Shown piece by piece: positions 26,319 to 37,220 of a stretch of DNA of 58,462 nt. The stretch comes from Flavobacteriaceae bacterium (GTDB lineage: Bacteria; Bacteroidota; Bacteroidia; Flavobacteriales; Flavobacteriaceae). Every line of letters begins with the position of its first letter. The first letter of the stretch is position 1. Position numbers and translations under genes: made by a program. The stretch is taken from the NCBI GenBank assembly GCA_017851655.1, contig JAFMMH010000003.1, positions 1 through 58,462 on the forward strand, written 5' to 3'. The notes under the pieces were generated by a model. That model saw nothing but the letters and a program-made list of their open reading frames with translations, did no database searches and was not told the DNA's origin.

Positions 26319-27334
26319 TCTTTAGGAAAAATCTTAACTTCAAAGAGTTTGTCCCAGTTTTTACCCGTTACAAAAAAAGTTTTACGGCCTGGATGGTAAG
26401 CAATACCATTAAAGACATTGAGTTGTGGATGCTGTGTAACCAGTTCTTTTAACCCTGAAAAGTCGACAACTCCCTCTACTGCTCCGCTCTTAGGATCAAT
26501 AATGACGACAACATCTTTTTCAAATTGATAGGTATTGGCGTAAATTTTTCCATCAACCCATTCCAATTCATTTAAGTTTTTCAAGGATGTTTTATGAGTC
26601 ATTACTTGGATATTAGCCTGTTCTTCATACGTTTGAGCATCTAAAGTCCAGATGTGGTGTGTTCCATCTGATTTATAAAGAGAACTTCCATCGTTACTTA
26701 ATCCCCAGCCTTCTTTGCTCTCATTATATGGAAAAGATTTTTGCATTTCAAGGGTTCCTTTACTGTAAACAAATCCTTTCATTGCTTTCCATGTCAACTG
26801 AATTACCTTGCCATCCAGAACTGTAAGTCCTTCTCCAAAGAAATTAGTGTCTAAAGGTTTGTTTTCAATGAGAGTTCCGTTTTTATAGTCCACTATTCTT
26901 AAGCTGGACTTTCCATTCAGTCCTGTACTTTCATATAATAGTTCTCCGTCAAATTCAAGTCCTTGGGTATACGCCGTAATATCGTGCGGATACGTCTCGA
27001 TTAGCTCGTAAGAAAATAATTTAGGAGGATTTGGAGCAAGTAATGTTAAGGTTGTAGTCTCTTCAAATGACTGATTATCAGTTTTAATCAAAGCTTTGAG
27101 TGAATGCATCCCTAAAGGTTCATTGGTTAAAATGTGTGTTTTATTAATGGGTAGATCGTTTAGATAATAAGTAACTTCTGCTCCTTCAGGGATTTTATTA
27201 ATTTTTAAATTGAGGGTGTCTCCCCAAACAGCTTTGTTGGCCTTGATGCCTGTTAAAATTTTAAACTTAGGAAGATCTGAGCCTCCACATTTCATTAAAA
27301 AAATAAGAATCGAAAAATAAAGGAAGGTTTTCAT
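26315..27334 (-). CDS. Glutaminyl-peptide cyclotransferase, lipoprotein-like
   Basis: 339 residues. The C-terminal two thirds (about 110-339) match the bacterial/plant glutamine cyclotransferase five-bladed beta-propeller: SYELIETYPHDITAYTQGLEF, STGLNGKSSLR, FFGEGLTVLDGKVIQLTWK, EGWGLSNDGSSLYKSDG, LNELEWVDGKIYAN, and VFNGIAYHPGRKTFFVTGKNW. It converts N-terminal Gln to pyroglutamate. The N-terminus MKTFLYFSILIFLMKCGGS is a lipoprotein signal with the likely lipidated Cys in MKCGG. About 90 residues between signal and propeller form an extra, Ig-like beta domain. The start is the ATG at 27334. In T9SS organisms Gln cyclisation often follows signal cleavage, so this may process exported proteins. 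Confidence 0.88.
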   Translation of the reverse strand: MKTFLYFSILIFLMKCGGSDLPKFKILTGIKANKAVWGDTLNLKINKIPEGAEVTYYLNDLPINKTHILTNEPLGMHSLKALIKTDNQSFEETTTLTLLAPNPPKLFSYELIETYPHDITAYTQGLEFDGELLYESTGLNGKSSLRIVDYKNGTLIENKPLDTNFFGEGLTVLDGKVIQLTWKAMKGFVYSKGTLEMQKSFPYNESKEGWGLSNDGSSLYKSDGTHHIWTLDAQTYEEQANIQVMTHKTSLKNLNELEWVDGKIYANTYQFEKDVVVIIDPKSGAVEGVVDFSGLKELVTQHPQLNVFNGIAYHPGRKTFFVTGKNWDKLFEVKIFPKE

Positions 27335-27391
27335 GGGCAAATTAATCGAATTGTTAAAATCAAGTCATTTCAAAATTAAGCAATTAAAATG

Positions 27392-27423
27392 ATTGTTGAA
27401 CTCAACCGAAGGGCTTATCTTTG
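27392..27423 (+). promoter_or_regulatory. Promoter of the SRP RNA
   Basis: ATTG at 27392-27395, a 20-base spacer and TATCTTTG at 27416-27423, a clear Bacteroidetes promoter. The RNA's terminal stem begins at 27427-27428, 4 to 5 bases after the -7 G, which fixes the start distance in this genome. Confidence 0.75.
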
Positions 27424-27426
27424 CTA

Positions 27427-27529
27427 CGGGCAAGTCCTACACAACCAGCTCCTGTCGAATCCCCCAGGGTGGGAACGCAGCAAGGGTAGATGGTTGTAGC
27501 GGTGTGATGTGGGTCGCTTGCCCTTTTTT
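27427..27529 (+). ncRNA. ffs: Signal recognition particle RNA (small bacterial type)
   Basis: About 97 bases. The terminal stem is GGGCAAG (27428-27434) paired with CTTGCCC (27517-27523). Near the apex, CCCCCAGGGTGGGAACGCAG (27461-27480) followed by CAAGGGTAGA is the conserved SRP domain IV symmetric and asymmetric loops around a GNRA-type tip (GGAA). A T-run (27524-27529) follows the last stem base, so the stem doubles as the terminator. The RNA pairs with Ffh to target membrane proteins. It is also read as protein in one frame joined to the SDR gene downstream, which is an artefact. Confidence 0.93.
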
Positions 27530-27545
27530 ATTAATTCCAACTAGA

Positions 27546-28352
27546 ATGTCTGAAGTAGTTATAATAACAGGAGCTTCCTCTGGCTTAGGCCTAGCTACCG
27601 CTCTTCATATGCATAAAAACGGCTACGTAGTTTTTGGTACTAGTAGGAATCCCGAAAAATATGAAAAACAATTTCCTTTTCCTTTTCTTTTTTTAGAAAA
27701 TGCTGATCCAGTAAGTATTCAAAGTTGTGTTGAAAGCGTCCTAAATCAAACCGGTCGATTGGACATTCTGATCAATAATGCCGGTGTAGGAATTACAGGT
27801 CCCATGGAAGAAATTGATCTAACTGATGTAAAAGATCATTTCGAAATCAACTGTTTTGGACCAATGCGCATGATTCAAGCTGTTTTGCCTCAAATGAGAA
27901 AGCAAAAGAAAGGTTTAATAATAAATATAACATCTATAGCAGCAGATATGGGTTTACCCTTTCGAGGAGCCTATTCAGCAGCCAAAGTTGCTCTTGAACG
28001 CATGTCAGAATCCATAAGATTAGAATCCCATTCGTTTGGAATTAGAATATGTAATTTGGCTCCAGGCGACTTTGTTTCAAACATTGCTCAAAGAAGGCAT
28101 TATGCTCCATTAGATAAAGAATCACCCTACTTTGAAATGTATAAGTTCAGTTTAGATCAAATAAATGAACATGTAGATAAGGGAATAGACCCTAATCATA
28201 TTGTGAGAACAATTGAAGAAATTATAAAAACCAAAAAACCTAAAGTACGCTATAAAGTAGGAGCTCCTTTACAAAAACTTTCTGGAGTTTTAAAAACCCT
28301 TCTTCCAAGTCGTATCTTTGAAAAACTTTTAATGAACCATTATAAATTATAA
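27546..28352 (+). CDS. Short-chain dehydrogenase/reductase
   Basis: 268-residue classical SDR. Cofactor-binding [14 protein letters not shown] at the N-terminus, [13 protein letters not shown], the catalytic Ser in [11 protein letters not shown] and the Tyr-x-x-x-Lys in [12 protein letters not shown]. The first step of TGxxxGxG lacks an acidic residue at the end of beta-2 and has TSRNPEK, favouring NADP(H). Substrate unknown. The start is MSEVVIITG (ATG, 27546), just after the SRP RNA; a longer frame would translate the RNA and is rejected. It is followed by the transaldolase-family gene after 10 bases. Confidence 0.88.
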   Translation: MSEVVIITGASSGLGLATALHMHKNGYVVFGTSRNPEKYEKQFPFPFLFLENADPVSIQSCVESVLNQTGRLDILINNAGVGITGPMEEIDLTDVKDHFEINCFGPMRMIQAVLPQMRKQKKGLIINITSIAADMGLPFRGAYSAAKVALERMSESIRLESHSFGIRICNLAPGDFVSNIAQRRHYAPLDKESPYFEMYKFSLDQINEHVDKGIDPNHIVRTIEEIIKTKKPKVRYKVGAPLQKLSGVLKTLLPSRIFEKLLMNHYKL

Positions 28353-28362
28353 CACTGCCACT

Positions 28363-29016
28363 ATGAAATTTTTTATTGACACAGCAAATTTAGATCAAAT
28401 CCGTGAAGCTCAAGCGCTTGGAGTATTAGATGGAGTTACCACTAATCCTTCCCTGATGGCAAAAGAAGGAATCACAGGTACCAACAATATTTTAAAACAC
28501 TATGTGGATATTTGTGAAATTGTTGATGGGGATGTTTCTGCGGAAGTTATCGCCGTCGATTTTGAAGGAATGGTTCGTGAAGGAGAAGCTCTAGCAGCTC
28601 TTCATCCTCAGATTGTTGTTAAAATTCCAATGACAGAAGACGGAGTAAAAGCCTTAAAGTATTTTTCAGATGCCGGTATCAAAACCAATTGTACTTTGAT
28701 TTTTTCTGTAGGTCAAGCAATTCTTGCAGCAAAAGCAGGAGCGACTTATATGTCTCCTTTTATTGGACGTTTAGATGATGTTTCAACAGATGGATTGGAT
28801 TTGATTGAAGACATCAGATTGGTGTATGATAATTACGCTTTTGAAACGGAAATCTTAGCCGCTTCTGTACGTCATACCATGCATATAGTAAATTGCGCTA
28901 AAATCGGTGCCGATGTAATGACTGGTCCTTTATCTGCAATCAAAGGGTTGTTGAAACATCCATTAACTGACATTGGTTTAGCACAATTCTTAGCAGATCA
29001 TAAAAAAGGAAATTAA
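28363..29016 (+). CDS. Fructose-6-phosphate aldolase / small transaldolase
   Basis: 217-residue protein of the small transaldolase family (TalC/FSA). [28 protein letters not shown], the Schiff-base lysine in [14 protein letters not shown], and [11 protein letters not shown] are present. FSA-type enzymes split fructose-6-phosphate; closely related ones act as transaldolases in the pentose phosphate pathway, and the sequence alone does not separate these. In Bacteroidota without a long-form transaldolase it is usually taken as the transaldolase. It follows the SDR on the same strand and converges on a lipoprotein gene with 8 bases between. Confidence 0.9.
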   Translation: MKFFIDTANLDQIREAQALGVLDGVTTNPSLMAKEGITGTNNILKHYVDICEIVDGDVSAEVIAVDFEGMVREGEALAALHPQIVVKIPMTEDGVKALKYFSDAGIKTNCTLIFSVGQAILAAKAGATYMSPFIGRLDDVSTDGLDLIEDIRLVYDNYAFETEILAASVRHTMHIVNCAKIGADVMTGPLSAIKGLLKHPLTDIGLAQFLADHKKGN

Positions 29017-29024
29017 GATTTTAG

Positions 29025-30413
29025 TTATTTAAGATCGATCAAAAGAGATTCAAAATCAGCATCTGAAAAATTGCCAAAACCCTCAATGAGTCTCCCTTTG
29101 GGGTCAATGATAATGGCTTTATTGAGAAGGGTTAACACCCAAGCTTTACTGGCATTTTCAAAACTAGTTAGTGCAAATTGATCTTCTTTGGCGACTTCCA
29201 TAATTTTTTGAACTTCATCTACCATGGTATTAAACGGTTGAATGCAGATTCCAACAAATCGAATATTCGGATATTTCTTTTTAAAAGTCTTGACTCGCTT
29301 CAGCGTGTTTTTATAATGATTCATTTGTGTCTGCGACCAGAAATAGATTACCGTTGTTTTTTCATTTGCCAATGATGTGCTAGTGATCGTTTCACGTTCA
29401 GCATTCTGCAATAATATTTCGGGTAGAGGCTTTTTTGGCTCCATACTACTGATATCGTTATGCAAATTCAATACCTCAGCGAGGTACAATTGGGAGGTGT
29501 TTACTGTAGCGTAAAATTGTAAAAACCGTTCATGTTGAGTGTGATTTTCAAAAGTTAATATTTCCTCAAATGCAATCGCACGTGCAAGATTATTTCTTAA
29601 CATCTTACCATTGATGTATTGATCCAATACTTCTAATCTCCTTATGTTAAAGTCAGTAGTTTTTTTAATTTTAAAAAAGGACTCCCCTTGCTTTAATGAG
29701 GTTTTATTAATGAAGTTGAGTATATAATTGATGTAAGGATCGAAAAAAGCCAAATCATTATCTGCGTAGTTTAAATATTTACGAAATCCAAAATAAAGAC
29801 TATCCTCTGCATTGGTCCATTTAGAGCCCCTGAGCAATGCATAACGTTCCCGAATTGTTGCATAGGGGTAAATATAAGCGGCTTGGGTTACTTTTTGAGC
29901 AATAGGTGAGAGGGTGTTGAGAGAATCCATTCCAATCCATAGATTCTTTTTTTCAAGGAGCATGGAGTCAAGTAATTGGCTGAATACTTCCTTGTCACTT
30001 GAGTATTTTGAGGAAAGATATTGATTTTCGGCTGCTTGTCTTAAAAACAATTCCATTAAAAAATTATTCTTTGATGCACCAGAACCAGAATAAACTATAG
30101 ATTCATCAAAGGCTGCAGCATTAATTCGTACCCAAAGGCTGTCACCTTCTTCTAATAAGAGTGTTTGATATTCTGGGAGGTGTTCCAGTTTGAATATTCC
30201 ATTGGCAAGAGAATCATATCTCTTTTGAAAACGCAATTGCTCGTCCAATTGAAACATTTCTACTTGGTTATTGCCCTGATATAAGGTCACGGTTCTGGAG
30301 GAAGGGTTGATGATTTGCCCTCCAAAAAAGATCCGTTTAGTTGGTGTTTTTTTGGTGGTACAAGAAAAAACGAAACCCAAAGACAAGAATAAGTATACTA
30401 TCGCTTTATTCAT
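29025..30413 (-). CDS. Thioredoxin-fold lipoprotein lacking the CXXC motif
   Basis: 462 residues. The N-terminus MNKAIVYLFLSLGFVFSCTTKK is a lipoprotein signal with the lipobox cysteine in VFSC. An N-terminal beta-rich part (about 25-110; GGQIINPSSRTVTLYQG, EEGDSLWVRINAA) resembles the DUF4369-like domain that precedes TlpA domains in Bacteroidota. A helical middle follows. The C-terminal 120 residues have the TlpA/thioredoxin pattern (TTVIYFWSQTQMNHYKNTLK, IRFVGICIQPFN, AIIIDPKGRLIEGFG). The residues that should be C-x-x-C are S-Q-T-Q (about 356-359), so it cannot be a dithiol oxidoreductase. It may be a binding or chaperone-like relative. Confidence 0.82.
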   Translation of the reverse strand: MNKAIVYLFLSLGFVFSCTTKKTPTKRIFFGGQIINPSSRTVTLYQGNNQVEMFQLDEQLRFQKRYDSLANGIFKLEHLPEYQTLLLEEGDSLWVRINAAAFDESIVYSGSGASKNNFLMELFLRQAAENQYLSSKYSSDKEVFSQLLDSMLLEKKNLWIGMDSLNTLSPIAQKVTQAAYIYPYATIRERYALLRGSKWTNAEDSLYFGFRKYLNYADNDLAFFDPYINYILNFINKTSLKQGESFFKIKKTTDFNIRRLEVLDQYINGKMLRNNLARAIAFEEILTFENHTQHERFLQFYATVNTSQLYLAEVLNLHNDISSMEPKKPLPEILLQNAERETITSTSLANEKTTVIYFWSQTQMNHYKNTLKRVKTFKKKYPNIRFVGICIQPFNTMVDEVQKIMEVAKEDQFALTSFENASKAWVLTLLNKAIIIDPKGRLIEGFGNFSDADFESLLIDLK

Positions 30414-30482
30414 ACGTTAAAAATACAATTTTTGGGCTTTAAAAAATATGCAATGTCGTTAAATACCTCACAAGGTTTTGTG

Positions 30483-32132
<1,650 letters not shown>

Positions 32133-32135
32133 TTT

Positions 32136-33731
32136 TTAAGCAAAAATAAAATAGGTGCTTATTACTATTACAGTGATTATAATCCCCATCAATTTTACTG
32201 GCTTCCAAGGGGTAATATCAACTTGTTCGGTATAATTTTGAACATATGCCTCTGCTCTTGGTTTCAGTTTTCCAATTAAAAGCATTAGTCCAATATTGAA
32301 CACAAATAATATCGCCATCATATGTAAAAAGTGTGGATATTCTCCTCCATTATCGATAACATAATCTTTTAGAAAAAATTGACTGAAAGAGTATAAAATT
32401 ACTCCTACAACTATAGCTACTTTTGCAGCAATTGCAGGCACATACTTGGTTAGATAGCCTACAAGAATAATGGTTAAAATTGGGGTAGTATAACATCCGT
32501 TGATTTCTTGTAAATAACCAAAAAGGCCATCTGGAGCATTTGCAATTGTAGGTGCTATAACCATAGATAAAATTGCCAAGCCAATCCCAAATCCCTTACC
32601 TGCACGAACCACCTGTTTTTCAGAGGCTTCTTTATTAATGTATTGTTTGTAGATATCGAGACCAAAAAGAGTTACTGAACTGTTCAAAGCGGAATTAAAT
32701 GAACTAAGTATAGCGCCAAACAAGACAGCAGCAAAAAACCCTAATAAAACAGGAGGCAAAACTTTGTTTACAAGCATTCCGTAAGACAGATCTGCTTGAC
32801 TTGCATCTAAAGTATCACCAAACATATAGTATGCAATAAGTCCGGGTAAAACAACAATTAAGGGACCTAAAATTTTGATAAATGCAGCTAAAATTAGCCC
32901 TTTTTGACCTTCAACTAAGTTTTTTGCTCCTAAGGCTCTTTGAATAATCGCTTGATTTGTACCCCAATAAAATAGTTGAACAAGCACCATCCCTGTAAAC
33001 AAAGTACTAAAAGGAACTGCGGAGTCTGAAGCTCCCATCGCTTTAAATTTATTTGGATCATTAGCATAAAGAGCTTCGATTCCAGCCGCCATACTTCCAT
33101 CTCCAATATACATTAAACCAAAAATGGGAATCATTAAACCTCCAACCAGAAGTCCTATTGCATTTACGGTGTCTGAAACAGCTACTGCCTTGAGTCCACC
33201 AAAAATTGCATAAATAGAGCCAATCACACCAATAGAACATACTGTAAGCACGAGTGTTTGGCTTTGATTCATTTGAAATAAATTATTGAGATCAAACATT
33301 CCAATCAAGGCTATAGCACCTGAATACAATACAATAGGTAATAAAACGACCACATATCCGCTCAAAAACAATCCAGATGTAATCGATTTGGTCATGGTGT
33401 CATAACGACGCTCGAGGAATTGAGGGATAGTTGTTATTCCCCCTTTCAGATAGCGAGGTAAAAGTAAAACCGCTGTTACTACCATAGCTATTGCAGCTAA
33501 TGTTTCCCAAGCCATTACCAGAATACCCTCATTATACGCTGAACCGTTAAGTCCTACGAGTTGTTCTGTAGAAAGGTTCGTTAATAATAAAGATGCGGCA
33601 ATAACCGGACCTGTGAGGCTTCGACCACCTAAAAAATATCCGTCTTCTGTTTGTTCGTTTGTGTTTTTAGTAGCGATATATGCTACAATACCTACTATTA
33701 AGGTAAAGGCAATGAATATTAAAAATTGCAT
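32136..33731 (-). CDS. Sodium/solute symporter (SSS family)
   Basis: 531-residue membrane protein with about 14 segments, of the SLC5/SSS family, close in layout to Vibrio SglT. DGYFLGGRSLTGPVIAASLLLTNLSTEQLVGLNG at the N-terminus is the family entry motif, with Na+-site and substrate-site segments. LPRYLKGGITTIPQFLERRYD and YAIFGGLKAVAVSDTVNAIG also match. The substrate is probably a sugar, but it could be another small solute. No sugar-use genes adjoin it. It converges on the ABC-F gene with 3 bases between. Confidence 0.9.
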   Translation of the reverse strand: MQFLIFIAFTLIVGIVAYIATKNTNEQTEDGYFLGGRSLTGPVIAASLLLTNLSTEQLVGLNGSAYNEGILVMAWETLAAIAMVVTAVLLLPRYLKGGITTIPQFLERRYDTMTKSITSGLFLSGYVVVLLPIVLYSGAIALIGMFDLNNLFQMNQSQTLVLTVCSIGVIGSIYAIFGGLKAVAVSDTVNAIGLLVGGLMIPIFGLMYIGDGSMAAGIEALYANDPNKFKAMGASDSAVPFSTLFTGMVLVQLFYWGTNQAIIQRALGAKNLVEGQKGLILAAFIKILGPLIVVLPGLIAYYMFGDTLDASQADLSYGMLVNKVLPPVLLGFFAAVLFGAILSSFNSALNSSVTLFGLDIYKQYINKEASEKQVVRAGKGFGIGLAILSMVIAPTIANAPDGLFGYLQEINGCYTTPILTIILVGYLTKYVPAIAAKVAIVVGVILYSFSQFFLKDYVIDNGGEYPHFLHMMAILFVFNIGLMLLIGKLKPRAEAYVQNYTEQVDITPWKPVKLMGIIITVIVISTYFIFA

Positions 33732-33774
33732 AATTTAGTTTAATTCAATTCCCTCTAAATGTATGAAAACAATT

Positions 33775-33993
33775 TTAAAGATCAAGTGTATTTAAAAGCT
33801 CCTGAGCCTTATTGAATTCATCTTGATGAACCCACAATTCTTTGTCGGTGTAAAATGCACCAAATCCAGCCAGTCGAGCAGACTCAGCTTGATCTTTTAT
33901 GACTGGGACAATTTCAATTGTAGAGAGTGAATTAAAGACGCGGTCTACGTCTATGGCATTTCCTGAAAATAATTTTTTATAAGTTTGGGACAT
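33775..33993 (-). CDS. DUF2007-family small protein
   Basis: 72 residues. KKLFSGNAIDVDRVFNSLSTIEIVPVIKDQAESARLAGFG has the pattern of the DUF2007 'putative signal-transducing' family: a small ferredoxin-like domain that occurs alone or fused to zinc-ribbon proteins. The 3' part (TDKELWVHQDEFNKAQELLNTL) fits. The ligand and role are unknown. It lies 9 bases after the neighbouring 228-residue membrane protein gene on the same strand, likely an operon. Confidence 0.8.
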   Translation of the reverse strand: MSQTYKKLFSGNAIDVDRVFNSLSTIEIVPVIKDQAESARLAGFGAFYTDKELWVHQDEFNKAQELLNTLDL

Positions 33994-34002
33994 AGTACAG
34001 AA

Positions 34003-34689
34003 TTACGATTTATTGTATTTACTGTTCCAAATGGCAGGATTAAAATTTTTACCCAAAGCAAAACCGTAAAATAAAACAATTGAGGCGATGGCTTTAAACA
34101 TGAAGAAGAAGAGCATCCAATAGGAAGCAGAATCGGGAGTTTTTGTAAAAATTGACATCGGTGTAAATTCCGTAGCAATCCAACTTATGCCCAGTAAGGT
34201 CAATAATAAATTCCAAATATTTCTAAAAGGCCACATCAGAAGTTTTCGCATTGGTTGGAGATCATTTCCCCATTTGTGAACAAGGTAATAATATTGATTG
34301 CCCATTGGAACAAATAGCAAAGGATCATCTTGTTTTGCTAAACGAAAAAGGACTGAGGGAGCCATAATTTTATAATCTGAAAGAATGGTATCATGTTTTT
34401 CTTCCAACATCTCAATTGCTTCATGGGCGCTTTCTGGAAGCTCTCCCTTAAAGTATTTAATGTCTAAAAAACGTAATCTATATGAAATACATACATTTTT
34501 GATATCATTTAAATGGAAAATATTTTTGGTTTCAAGTTTGTCAAAAATAAAATCATTTTGTGTTTTAATATCCAATTCGTGAATTAGATCTTCAACGGAC
34601 TGATAAGTATCCTTAGGATGAAAACCTTTGAGACGTTCTTTAATCAGTACTTCTTCTATATTCGTTTTTGGGAGTAAATTCAGCTTCAT
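34003..34689 (-). CDS. Membrane protein of unknown function
   Basis: 228 residues. The first about 135 are soluble (KTNIEEVLIKERLKGFHPKD at the N-terminus, APSVLFRLAKQDDPLLFVPM near its end). Then come two hydrophobic segments: IWNLLLTLLGISWIATEF (about 155-175) and WMLFFFMFKAIASIVLFYGF (about 186-208). The order (N-in soluble domain, two membrane helices, short C-tail FNPAIWNSKYNKS) fits a small integral protein with a cytoplasmic domain. I do not recognise the family and see no catalytic motif. It lies upstream of the DUF2007 gene with a 9-base gap. Confidence 0.7.
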   Translation of the reverse strand: MKLNLLPKTNIEEVLIKERLKGFHPKDTYQSVEDLIHELDIKTQNDFIFDKLETKNIFHLNDIKNVCISYRLRFLDIKYFKGELPESAHEAIEMLEEKHDTILSDYKIMAPSVLFRLAKQDDPLLFVPMGNQYYYLVHKWGNDLQPMRKLLMWPFRNIWNLLLTLLGISWIATEFTPMSIFTKTPDSASYWMLFFFMFKAIASIVLFYGFALGKNFNPAIWNSKYNKS

Positions 34690-34758
34690 TTTTCAAGATC
34701 ATTTACACAAAAATAGAAATAAATATTCCTAATTTAAAGCTTTAACTTAAATAAGTGT

Positions 34759-37167
34759 CTAACGCAATTCTGCATTAAAAGTTTCCTTGAAGTTTTTGAG
34801 TAGCTTTTCCATAATTTTTTCTACTTGTTTATCAGTGAGGGTTTTACTTTTGTCCTGAAAGGTAAAACTGATACCGTAAGATTTTTTACCCTTGGGTAGA
34901 TTTTTCCCCTCATAAACATCAAAAAGATTAACTTTTTGTAAAATTTTCCGTTCTGTTTTAAAAGCAATTTCCTCAAGCGACTCAAAGCGAACCTCTTTAT
35001 CGACAAGCAAAGCAAAATCACGACGCATCTGGGGAAATTTCGCCACCTCATTATATTTAATTGACTTAGAAAAGGCATTTTTTGTTAGTAATTCCCAATT
35101 AAGTTCAGCTAGGTAAACATCTTGATCAATACCAAATTTATTTTTTAAAGTAGAGGACACTATCCCAAAAACACCTAATTGATTATTGTTTGCCACAATA
35201 GAAAAAGCGGTCTCGAAATAAGAAGATTCTGTTTCTGTAAAATTCAATTTGGTGTAACCTAAACTATTTAAAAGCTCTACGAAGATTCCTTTGAAATAGA
35301 AAAAAGGATCAGGTTGACTATTTGTTTCCCAATGTTCATTATAAATATCACCAGATAGAGTGATGCTTAAATGCTTTTCTTCGATAAATTCATCCTCTAA
35401 TTTCCCGTAAATAGATCCAAACTCATAGAGTTTAAGACGTTTGTTTTGTCTATTCAAATTAAAAGAAACGACTTCTAATGCCTGATAAATAAGTGTTTGA
35501 CGCAATTTAGAAAGTTCTTTTCCAAGAGGATTTACTAGTGTAACTGCCTCATGAAAATCAACTGAATAATCGGGAGAACTCAAAGAGTTATTTAAGGTTT
35601 CTAAAAATCCTAATCCCGAAAGTTTATTGGCTATATGTTGTTCAATTTTGTGGATCGTATTCCATTGATAGGATGGATTTGCTTCAAATACCAGAGGTTT
35701 TTCTATCAAGCGATTATAACCATATACACGAAGAATTTCCTCTATTACATCTGCTGGGCGAGTAACATCAACGCGGTACCTAGGAATTGTCATTCCAATA
35801 CCAGATTCAGAAACATTTACGATACTGATATCTAAACCATTTAGTATGTTGTTTAATTCTTCTTTTTCCAGAGGTTGTCCAATAGTTTTTTCAATCTTTT
35901 CAAAGCTCAAGAAAATCTGTACAGCTTCGCCAAGAGGCTTTGTGAACTCTTGAATTTCACTAGAAACTTCTCCTCCAGCTAGTTGTTTAATCAAAATTGC
36001 GGCACGTTTTAATGCCATAATTCCAATCTCAGGATCAATCCCCCTTTCAAATCGGAAGGATGCATCAGTATTGAGTCCATGAAATTTGGCCGTTTTTCGA
36101 ATACTTACAGGATGAAAATATGCACTTTCTAGAAAAACAGTAGTTGTTTCTTCATCTATTCCAGAATCTTTTCCTCCAAAAACACCCGCAATACAATGCG
36201 GCTGGGTTGCATCTGCAATCATCAAATCTTGTTCGCTTAACTTTCTTTCAATTCCGTCTAGAGTTGTGAATGAAGTATCTTTTGAAAATGTTTTTACAAC
36301 AATTTTTTGGTTTATTTTGCTGGCATCAAAAGCATGAAGAGGCTGGCCCAGTTCATGCATTACATAGTTTGTAATGTCAACAACATTGTTTTTTGGGTTT
36401 ATTCCAATTGCTTTTAATCGATTTATTAGCCATTGTGGAGAGGTACCAATGCGAATATTCGAAAGAGTTAATCCATAGTATTGTGAGCATTTTTCTGCAT
36501 CCAGTACTTCTATTGGAATAGTATTTTGAGTGTTATCTACATGAAAAGAAGATGTTTCAGGGACAGACCATTCAAAAGGAATCCCTCTTAACATGCATAA
36601 AACCTTAAGATCTCGAGCAACGCCCATATGGCTCATAGCATCAGCTCGGTTAGGAGTCAATCCTATTTCATAAATGGTATCCTTCTCGATTTCAAAAATT
36701 GCTGAAGCTGGTGTCCCAGGAACTTGATCATCATCTAAAATCAAAATTCCGTCATGATTATCTCCAAGCCCTAACTCATCCTCAGCACAGATCATTCCCA
36801 TACTGACTTCTCCTCGTATTTTACTTTTACTTATTTTAACCTCAGTTCCATCTTGAAAATTTAAAAAAGTACCTACCGTAGCTACCAAAACTTTTTGACC
36901 TTTAGCTACATTAGGTGCTCCACAAACAATAGGAACTATTTCATCTTCCCCCAAAAGGACTTCTGTTTTCTTTAGTCGATCTGCATTAGGATGTTGTTCA
37001 CATTTTAACACTTCCCCAACGACAACTCCTTCGAGGCCTCCTTTGATACTTTCGTAGTTGGACATTCCTTCAACTTCAAGACCAAGATCTGTTAGCATAA
37101 CACTAATCTCTTCTTTTGATAGGTCTATTTTAATGAACTGCTTTAACCAGTTATGAGATATTTTCAA
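34759..37167 (-). CDS. pheT: Phenylalanyl-tRNA synthetase beta subunit
   Basis: Beta subunit of the alpha2-beta2 enzyme, 802 residues. The N-terminus MKISHNWLKQFIKIDLSKEEI is canonical PheT. A tRNA-binding/EMAP-like domain follows (about 40-150), then B3/B4 editing, B5 (about 400-470), and the C-terminal anticodon-binding ferredoxin-like FDX-ACB domain ending GISFTFQDKSKTLTDKQVE. The start is a TTG at 37167: it yields exactly the family's first residues, and no ATG is available upstream in frame. The TATATTTG element lies 27 bases upstream. pheS is not in the window. Confidence 0.95.
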   Translation of the reverse strand: MKISHNWLKQFIKIDLSKEEISVMLTDLGLEVEGMSNYESIKGGLEGVVVGEVLKCEQHPNADRLKKTEVLLGEDEIVPIVCGAPNVAKGQKVLVATVGTFLNFQDGTEVKISKSKIRGEVSMGMICAEDELGLGDNHDGILILDDDQVPGTPASAIFEIEKDTIYEIGLTPNRADAMSHMGVARDLKVLCMLRGIPFEWSVPETSSFHVDNTQNTIPIEVLDAEKCSQYYGLTLSNIRIGTSPQWLINRLKAIGINPKNNVVDITNYVMHELGQPLHAFDASKINQKIVVKTFSKDTSFTTLDGIERKLSEQDLMIADATQPHCIAGVFGGKDSGIDEETTTVFLESAYFHPVSIRKTAKFHGLNTDASFRFERGIDPEIGIMALKRAAILIKQLAGGEVSSEIQEFTKPLGEAVQIFLSFEKIEKTIGQPLEKEELNNILNGLDISIVNVSESGIGMTIPRYRVDVTRPADVIEEILRVYGYNRLIEKPLVFEANPSYQWNTIHKIEQHIANKLSGLGFLETLNNSLSSPDYSVDFHEAVTLVNPLGKELSKLRQTLIYQALEVVSFNLNRQNKRLKLYEFGSIYGKLEDEFIEEKHLSITLSGDIYNEHWETNSQPDPFFYFKGIFVELLNSLGYTKLNFTETESSYFETAFSIVANNNQLGVFGIVSSTLKNKFGIDQDVYLAELNWELLTKNAFSKSIKYNEVAKFPQMRRDFALLVDKEVRFESLEEIAFKTERKILQKVNLFDVYEGKNLPKGKKSYGISFTFQDKSKTLTDKQVEKIMEKLLKNFKETFNAELR

Positions 37168-37193
37168 AAAAGTAAAATTTAAATAAGTTGTAG

Positions 37194-37201
37194 CAAATAT
37201 A
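37194..37201 (-). promoter_or_regulatory. -7 element of pheT
   Basis: TATATTTG on the minus strand, a full TANNTTTG match, its last G 27 bases from the TTG start of pheT. It lies between recG (ending 37221) and pheT, so pheT has its own promoter although recG reads in the same direction. Confidence 0.5.
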
Positions 37202-37220
37202 AGAATCTATCCCGCTATAT

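Noticed and set aside
27393-27545. N-terminal extension of the SDR protein
   Set aside because: The frame reads through the SRP RNA and its promoter; the SDR start is the ATG at 27546.
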